From assembly GCA_035547515.1 (NCBI GenBank), contig DASZUS010000027.1, positions 221,400 to 285,399 of the forward strand: 64,000 bases of DNA, read 5' to 3'. Below, one piece after another: positions 59,799 through 64,000 of the stretch. Source of the stretch: DASZTV01 sp035547515 (GTDB taxonomy: Bacteria > Actinomycetota > Actinomycetes > JAFAQI01). Both the position numbers and the translations under genes were made by a program. Under the pieces are notes generated by a model. The model did no database searches and was not told the origin of the DNA. It saw only the letters and a program-made list of their open reading frames with translations. The stretch's first letter is position 1, and each line of letters begins with the position of its first letter.

Positions 59799-61010
59799 GT
59801 GCAACGCGGTGGTGCCGTCAGGACGCTTGCCGCGATCCCCAACCTCGATGCGTTGTTCACCGCGCGGCTGCATCAGGGCGTGAGGTCGGCGCTCGCGGAC
59901 GAGCAGGGCGAGGTGACGTTCAACGCGCCGCCGGTCGGTGCGTGGACCGTCGGCTTCGACCACGGCCGGGTGCACCTGTCCCGCGGTCGCTCGCGGCACG
60001 CGCGCGCGGTGATCACCGCCGATCCAGCGACGTTGGCCTGCGTTCTGGAGGGCCAGATCTCAGGGGTTGCGGCGTACCTCGATCACGGTCTGACCGTCCG
60101 CGGCGACCTCGCGCTGGCGTTGCAGATGGACGGCGCGTTCGACGTCGGCGAGCGGCCGCCCAGCCATCCGGTGGTCAAGGCCGTGAACGTGCTCGGCGCG
60201 CGTGCGTCCTACCTGGAGGCCGGGCCCGCCGACGCGCCGCCCGTGATCCTGGTGCACGGGCTCGGTGCGACGAACGCGTCGATGCTGCCCCTGGTGCCTG
60301 ACCTGGCGCGCGACCATCGCGTGCTGGCGCCGGACTTCCCCGGGTTCGGCGCCTCGTCCGCGCCGCGCTGGCGATACAAGCCGGGTGACCTCGCGACGTG
60401 GATCATGGCCTTCGCCGAGTCGGTCGGCGCGGTGCAGCCGACGTTGATCGGGAACTCGCTCGGCGGGCGGGTGGCGCTCGAGGTCGGGATGAGGATGCCC
60501 GATGCGGTCGACCGGCTGGTGCTGCTGTGCCCGTCCCCGGCGTTCCGGCGCTTCCGCGAGCTGGCGCCGCTGGTGCGGCTCGTGCCGCCCGAGGCGCTGA
60601 TGGCCTCGCCGTTCGTACTGCCCCATCGGGTAGTGGTGACGATTATCCGTACCTTCTTCGCCGATCCCGAGCGGCTGCCGCGGCCGTGGTACGACTCGGC
60701 GGCCGATGAGTTCGTACGGGTGATGCGCGACTACCGGCACCGCCGGGCGTTCTACGCCGCGATGCGCCAGATCTACCTCGACGAGCCGTACGGCGAGGAG
60801 GGCTTCTGGGACCGGCTACCCGCACTGGGCGCGCCGTCGCTGTTCGTCTGGGGCGACCGCGACTGGCTCGTGCCGTTCGCCTTCGCCGAGCACGTCACCC
60901 GCGCGCTGCCCCAGGCGGAGTCCGTCGTACTCCCCGACTGCGGCCACGTCCCCCAGTTCGAGTTCCCCGACGAGACCGCGAACCTGATCCGCACCTTCCT
61001 CACCAGCTAG
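59799..61010 (+). CDS. SCP2-like domain fused to an alpha/beta hydrolase
   Basis: 403 aa from GTG 59799. Residues 17-110 resemble the SCP2 sterol-carrier domain (VITADPATLACVLEGQISGV and LDHGLTVRGDLALALQMD). Residues 135-403 are an alpha/beta hydrolase: VHGLGATNAS oxyanion region, nucleophile S220 in GNSLGGR, Asp in VWGDRDW and His in CGHVPQFEFP. The fusion suggests hydrolysis of a lipid ester held by the N-terminal domain (inference). Ends at a 22-bp-arm palindrome. Confidence 0.85.
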   Translation: MQRGGAVRTLAAIPNLDALFTARLHQGVRSALADEQGEVTFNAPPVGAWTVGFDHGRVHLSRGRSRHARAVITADPATLACVLEGQISGVAAYLDHGLTVRGDLALALQMDGAFDVGERPPSHPVVKAVNVLGARASYLEAGPADAPPVILVHGLGATNASMLPLVPDLARDHRVLAPDFPGFGASSAPRWRYKPGDLATWIMAFAESVGAVQPTLIGNSLGGRVALEVGMRMPDAVDRLVLLCPSPAFRRFRELAPLVRLVPPEALMASPFVLPHRVVVTIIRTFFADPERLPRPWYDSAADEFVRVMRDYRHRRAFYAAMRQIYLDEPYGEEGFWDRLPALGAPSLFVWGDRDWLVPFAFAEHVTRALPQAESVVLPDCGHVPQFEFPDETANLIRTFLTS

Positions 61011-61018
61011 CCCCTCGG

Positions 61019-61089
61019 GGGCAAAGTGGCTTTACCCACCAAGAGCGGCCCTTGGGGGCTGAGCTTCGGTGGGTAAAGCCACTTTGCCC
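61019..61089. terminator. 22-bp-arm palindrome between convergent genes
   Basis: Perfect arms at 61019-61040 and 61068-61089 (22 bp each; core GGCAAAGTGGCTTTACCCA) with a 27-nt loop. It starts 8 nt after the hydrolase stop and ends 16 nt before the EcsC stop. Markedly AT-richer than the flanking genes; no U-tract. Confidence 0.8.
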
Positions 61090-61105
61090 ACAGGGCGGGC
61101 GGGCG

Positions 61106-61858
61106 TTACTGGTGGCGGAGGTCTTTGGCTATCGCGGTGCCGAGGCGGCGGGTCTGCCTGGCGTTCAGCGAGGCGCTGGCCACGGCTCCCGCGAGCATCG
61201 GCAAGACCGAGGCGGCGTTCTCCCCCGCCCGCCTGACGACCCGGCGCCGCAGTGCCCGGCGGGTCGCGCCGGTCAGCAGACCGGACACTCCCCCGCTACC
61301 GGCGCCGCGCTCCAGCGCCCGGCCCCGGGTCCACGCACCGAGGTACGCCGCGGCCCGCACCGCCGGCGTGCCCACCGCGGCCCTTCCGTAGACCTCGTGC
61401 AGCTCCGCGACCAGCTTCAGCTCGACCGCGATCACGGCGACCGTCTCGGCGGCCACCTGCACCGGTGAGGACAACAGCAGCGGCGGCGCCGCGAACTCCA
61501 GCGACGACACCACGCCAGCCGCCGCGCCAATGGCCGAGGTGGTCCGCACCGCGCTGTCGATCAGCGCCGCTGCGAGGTCATCGCCTTCGAGGCCACTGTG
61601 GTGCGCCCGCAACGTCGGCAGGTCGCGGACCGGCACGTGCGGCGCGAGGTCAGCGACGGTGTCGGTCAGCCACTGGCCGCTGGCGACCGCCGCCGTACCC
61701 GCACGACGCGCACTCGAGCCCAACGAGACAGCAAGCCGCCGGAGCAACGCAGCGCGCCCGCGTCGGTCCAGCGGCGTGTTGTCGAGCAGCCGGGCCAGCA
61801 GCCCCGGCGTCTCGGCGCCGGGGTCGTCAGAGATCTGGCCTGAGCTCAGGCCGCGCAC
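61106..61858 (-). CDS. EcsC-like protein
   Basis: About 250 aa. Two hydrophobic patches (ALIDSAVRTTSAIGAAAGVVSSLEF and VQVAAETVAVIAVELKLVAELHEVYG) and a C-terminal AGAVASASLNARQTRRLGTAIAKDL fit the EcsC family of membrane-associated proteins of unknown function. GTG 61858 overlaps the DUF4193 stop by 13 nt; a TTG at 61918 is a longer alternative. Probably co-transcribed with DUF4193. Confidence 0.75.
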   Translation of the reverse strand: MRGLSSGQISDDPGAETPGLLARLLDNTPLDRRGRAALLRRLAVSLGSSARRAGTAAVASGQWLTDTVADLAPHVPVRDLPTLRAHHSGLEGDDLAAALIDSAVRTTSAIGAAAGVVSSLEFAAPPLLLSSPVQVAAETVAVIAVELKLVAELHEVYGRAAVGTPAVRAAAYLGAWTRGRALERGAGSGGVSGLLTGATRRALRRRVVRRAGENAASVLPMLAGAVASASLNARQTRRLGTAIAKDLRHQ

Positions 61859-62136
61859 TCCGCGCAGATGCCCTTCTTCTCGTCTGCCAGCTGGCTGCGG
61901 TGACGGACCAGGAAGCAACGCCGGCAGGTGAACTCGTCGGCCTGCTTCGGTACGACGCGGACCGTCAGCTCCTCGCCGGACAGGTCAGCTCCTGGCAGCT
62001 CGAGCGACTCGGCAAGATCAGCTTCGTCGACATCGACGGCGCCGGCCTGCGCATCCCGGCGGGCCTTCAGCTCCTCGATGCTGTCTTCGGTCGCCTCGTC
62101 GTCGTTGGTCCGGGGGGTGTCGTAGTCAGTCGCCAT
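61846..62136 (-). CDS. DUF4193-family zinc-ribbon-like small protein
   Basis: 96 aa. An acidic N-terminal half (TNDDEATEDSIEELKARR) and a C-terminal CRRCFLVRHRSQLA...ICAEC pair of CxxC motifs, which probably bind zinc. Conserved downstream of dut in actinomycetes. Function unknown. AGGACAG upstream of ATG 62136 is the start signal; ATG 62151 is also possible. Confidence 0.88.
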   Translation of the reverse strand: MATDYDTPRTNDDEATEDSIEELKARRDAQAGAVDVDEADLAESLELPGADLSGEELTVRVVPKQADEFTCRRCFLVRHRSQLADEKKGICAECAA

Positions 62137-62365
62137 CGTCTGTCCTGCCATCCTGCGTTTCTGGGAGCACCTGAGTCGGGTCGAGCACTCGGATTTGGGT
62201 GTTCGTGGGAACCACAACGCTTCGGCGGCCGATTTATGCCCGCCGGATGCGCTGGCGTTCGCCCTGCGCGGGCGCACGTTACCTGATCACACCGACGAAG
62301 TGGCGCTCCCGGCGTTAAGACTTCCCCGTGCCTGGGGCAGGATGCCTGCGACGAAGGAGAGCCGC
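62137..62365. other. Divergent intergenic region, nothing recognised
   Basis: 229 bp between the DUF4193 and gamma-carbonic-anhydrase-like starts. It must hold both promoters; apart from ribosome sites (GGAGA before 62366 and AGGACAG before 62136) no motif, repeat or RNA was recognised. Confidence 0.6.
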
Positions 62366-62884
62366 GTGGCCATCTATGCCCTCGGCGATCGCATCCCGAC
62401 GATCGCCGGCACCGCCTACATCCACCCCGACGCAACCGTGATCGGCGCCGTCACGATCGGCGAGTACTCGAGCGTCTGGCCGTCCACGGTGCTTCGTGGC
62501 GACTACGGCGAGATCACCATCGGCGACCGTACGTCGATCCAGGACGGCACCGTCGTCCACGCCACGCACGACCTGTTCACCCACGTCGGGAGCGACTGTG
62601 TGATTGGTCACAACGCGCATCTCGAAGGCTGCACGATCGAGGACAAGTCGCTGGTGGGCTCGGGCTCCATCGTCCTCCACCGGGCCATCGTGCGCACCGG
62701 CGGGCTAGTGGGGGCGGGCGCGGTCGTCTCCAACGGCACCGAGGTTCCGAGCGGGGCGATGGCCCTCGGCATCCCGGCGAAGATCAAGCCCGACTCCGTC
62801 ACCCCGGAGTTCATACAGCTCGCCGTCGACGTGTACGTCGAGAACGCCAAGCGCTACCCGACGCTCCTCCGCCGCCTGGACTGA
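62366..62884 (+). CDS. Gamma carbonic anhydrase-like (left-handed beta-helix) protein
   Basis: 172 aa with hexapeptide repeats: IHPDATVIGAVTIGEYSSVWPSTVLRGD type start, ITIGDRTSIQDGTVVHATHD, VIGHNAHLEGCTI. His residues in VVHATHD and IGHNAHLEG match zinc ligands of the gamma-CA family, so enzyme activity is possible but unproven. GTG 62366 with GGAGA 6 nt upstream; ATG 62345 region is an alternative. Ends 14 nt from the convergent J-domain gene. Confidence 0.85.
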   Translation: MAIYALGDRIPTIAGTAYIHPDATVIGAVTIGEYSSVWPSTVLRGDYGEITIGDRTSIQDGTVVHATHDLFTHVGSDCVIGHNAHLEGCTIEDKSLVGSGSIVLHRAIVRTGGLVGAGAVVSNGTEVPSGAMALGIPAKIKPDSVTPEFIQLAVDVYVENAKRYPTLLRRLD

Positions 62885-62898
62885 TCCAGGCCAGCGGC

Positions 62899-63237
62899 CT
62901 ACCGGCTGCCGATCACCAGCGCCGCGAGCACAATGACCCCACTGATCGCGACGCCGAGCAGGAGGCCCTCAGCCGCTGTCCAGGGCTTGCGTCGTCCCCT
63001 CGCCCGCCGCGGCTGGGATCCCCGAGCGACCACCTTCCGGCCACGCCCGGCGCGCGGGTGGTCCTCGTCGTAGGTCGCCCGGCGGCGCGGGTCGCCGAGC
63101 ACGGAGTACGCGTCGGCGGCGAGGTTGCGGCGAGGATCGTGAGCCGGCCGGTTGTCCCGCCACCACTGCCATGCGGCTCGAAGGGTCGGCGCCGTCGCAT
63201 CGCGGTGAACCCCCAAGTCGGCGTACAGATCACGCAC
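62899..63237 (-). CDS. J-domain-like membrane protein lacking a standard HPD motif
   Basis: 112 aa. LYADLGVHRDATAPTLRAAWQWW and DAYSVLGDPRRRATYD align with the start and end of DnaJ J-domains, but the HPD tripeptide between helices II and III is replaced (RPAHDPRRN). A basic linker and one C-terminal membrane helix (LLLGVAISGVIVLAALVIG) follow. GGGAGGGG upstream of GTG 63237 is a strong start. It probably cannot stimulate DnaK in the usual way. The preceding ligase gene ends 41 nt upstream. Confidence 0.8.
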   Translation of the reverse strand: MRDLYADLGVHRDATAPTLRAAWQWWRDNRPAHDPRRNLAADAYSVLGDPRRRATYDEDHPRAGRGRKVVARGSQPRRARGRRKPWTAAEGLLLGVAISGVIVLAALVIGSR

Positions 63238-63278
63238 CGATGTCCCCTCCCTGAGAATCGGCTCGAGCACCCCGCGGC

Positions 63279-64000
63279 CTAGAGCAGCTGGCGCAGGGCC
63301 TTGCGGTTCGTCTTGAAGACGCTGGTCAGCGGTACGGCGTCGACGATGCGCACGTCCCGCGGGTACTTCGCCTTGTTGATGTGCGTCCGGGCGAACTCCA
63401 CCAGCGCCGCATCGTCGACGGAGGCGCCCGGCCGCAGCTGCACGAAGGCGACGACCTCCTCGCCGTACGTCGGGTCCGGCTTGCCGACGGCCCCGCACGC
63501 GACGACATCCGGGTGAGTGAGCATCGCGTCCTCGATGTCACGGGGGTAGACGTTGATGCCGCCGCGGATGATCAGGTCCTTCAGCCGGTCGACGACATAG
63601 AGGTAGCCGTCGGCGTCGAAACGGCCGACGTCGCCGGTGTGCAGCCAGCCGTCGCGGATCGCGTCCGCGGTGGCCTCCGGCGAGCGCCAGTACCCGGTCA
63701 TCAGCACCGGCCCGCGCACGCAGACCTCGCCGTCCTCACCCGTCTCCGCAAACGTGCCGTCCGGCTTCTCCAAGCGGACCTCCACGCCTGGCACCGGCAG
63801 CCCGACCGCGCCGGGCCGCACCGCGCCCGGCGGTGACGAGGAGATCAGGGCCGCGGTCTCGGTCATGCCGTAGCCCTCCATGATCTCGACGTCGGGCAGC
63901 CGCCGGGCCATCTCCGCCCGGGTCTCGGCAAGCAGCGGTGCGCCCCCGCTGGTCAGGCGGCGCAGCGACGACAGGTCGTAGTCCTCGAGCGGCAGGGACA
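63279..64000 (-). CDS. Acyl-CoA synthetase (AMP-binding), C-terminal part, cut by window edge
   Basis: ANL-superfamily adenylating enzyme that activates a carboxylic acid to acyl-AMP and acyl-CoA. Only the last 240 or so residues are in the window: EGYGMTET (A5), DGWLHTGDVGRFDADGYLYVVDR (A7), LKDLIIRGGINVYPRDIE (A8) and FKTNRKALRQLL with the A10 lysine. The N-terminal P-loop is outside. Substrate unknown. Confidence 0.93.
   Translation of the reverse strand, partial: SLPLEDYDLSSLRRLTSGGAPLLAETRAEMARRLPDVEIMEGYGMTETAALISSSPPGAVRPGAVGLPVPGVEVRLEKPDGTFAETGEDGEVCVRGPVLMTGYWRSPEATADAIRDGWLHTGDVGRFDADGYLYVVDRLKDLIIRGGINVYPRDIEDAMLTHPDVVACGAVGKPDPTYGEEVVAFVQLRPGASVDDAALVEFARTHINKAKYPRDVRIVDAVPLTSVFKTNRKALRQLL

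Noticed and set aside
1..64000. CRISPR array, rRNA operon or transposase
   Set aside because: No regularly spaced repeats, rRNA sequence or transposase motif was seen.

Overview
The window is GC-rich chromosomal DNA from an actinomycete (Actinomycetota). The evidence is gene content and order: an SsgA-family sporulation/cell-division regulator, phosphatidylinositol mannoside (PIM) genes, the pdxST pair, an EF-G2-type GTPase, coproporphyrin-branch heme genes, PrimC/LigC repair genes, an SOS box of the mycobacterial/actinobacterial type, many GTG/TTG starts and many apparently leaderless promoters. The SsgA-family protein points outside Mycobacterium, perhaps to a Frankia-, Jatrophihabitans- or Streptomyces-related order; the genus cannot be fixed from sequence reading alone. 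No rRNA, CRISPR array, prophage or transposase was seen.

Layout. (1) 1-18935: the housekeeping block known from mycobacteria as rel-apt-secF-secD-yajC-ruvBAC-yebC-pdxT-pdxS-(membrane protein)-pimA-acyltransferase-pgsA-HIT-thrS, nearly all on the minus strand and tightly coupled by 1-4 nt overlaps. It is interrupted twice: by an AbiEi/DUF559 gene between ruvC and yebC, and by EF-G2 plus a GlsB-like membrane protein between pgsA and the HIT gene. Copies of a 40-bp palindrome sit at both insertions. (2) 18986-21775: four tRNAs (Val-CAC; Gly-GCC, Cys-GCA, Val-GAC) around an SsgA-family gene, a PabC-like enzyme and a ureohydrolase variant. (3) 21869-37580: accessory region with a diguanylate cyclase, small membrane proteins, a lipoprotein, a YihY protein, an AidB-like acyl-CoA dehydrogenase, two divergent ceramidase-like secreted enzymes, a sedolisin protease, the LigC/PrimC repair pair, MsrB and HemQ. 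(4) 37617-62136: a second block conserved with mycobacteria (hemQ, hemY, hemE, DUF3000, rnd, dxs, RNA methyltransferase, APC transporter, two TrkA proteins, OB-fold, DUF3710, dut, DUF3093, DUF4193). It carries insertions: a PQQ-repeat lipoprotein inside the heme genes, a three-gene two-component module between DUF3000 and rnd, a trypsin-like protease coupled to dxs, and five genes between DUF3093 and DUF4193. (5) 62366-64000: a gamma-carbonic-anhydrase-like protein, a degenerate J-domain membrane protein and the 3' part of an acyl-CoA synthetase gene.

How the genes work together. Region 1 combines membrane protein export (SecDF-YajC), Holliday-junction processing under a LexA box, vitamin B6 synthesis, and PI/PIM lipid synthesis. 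Region 4 combines coproporphyrin-dependent heme synthesis, isoprenoid entry (Dxs), K+ uptake control and nucleotide sanitation (Dut).

The most unusual feature is structural. Several convergent gene ends carry long, unrelated, nearly perfect palindromes (14-27 bp arms, no U-tract), and one 40-bp palindrome recurs three times and brackets the AbiEi/DUF559 gene. Many single genes start 6-7 nt after a TANNNT box, consistent with leaderless transcription. All calls rest on motif reading without database searches.
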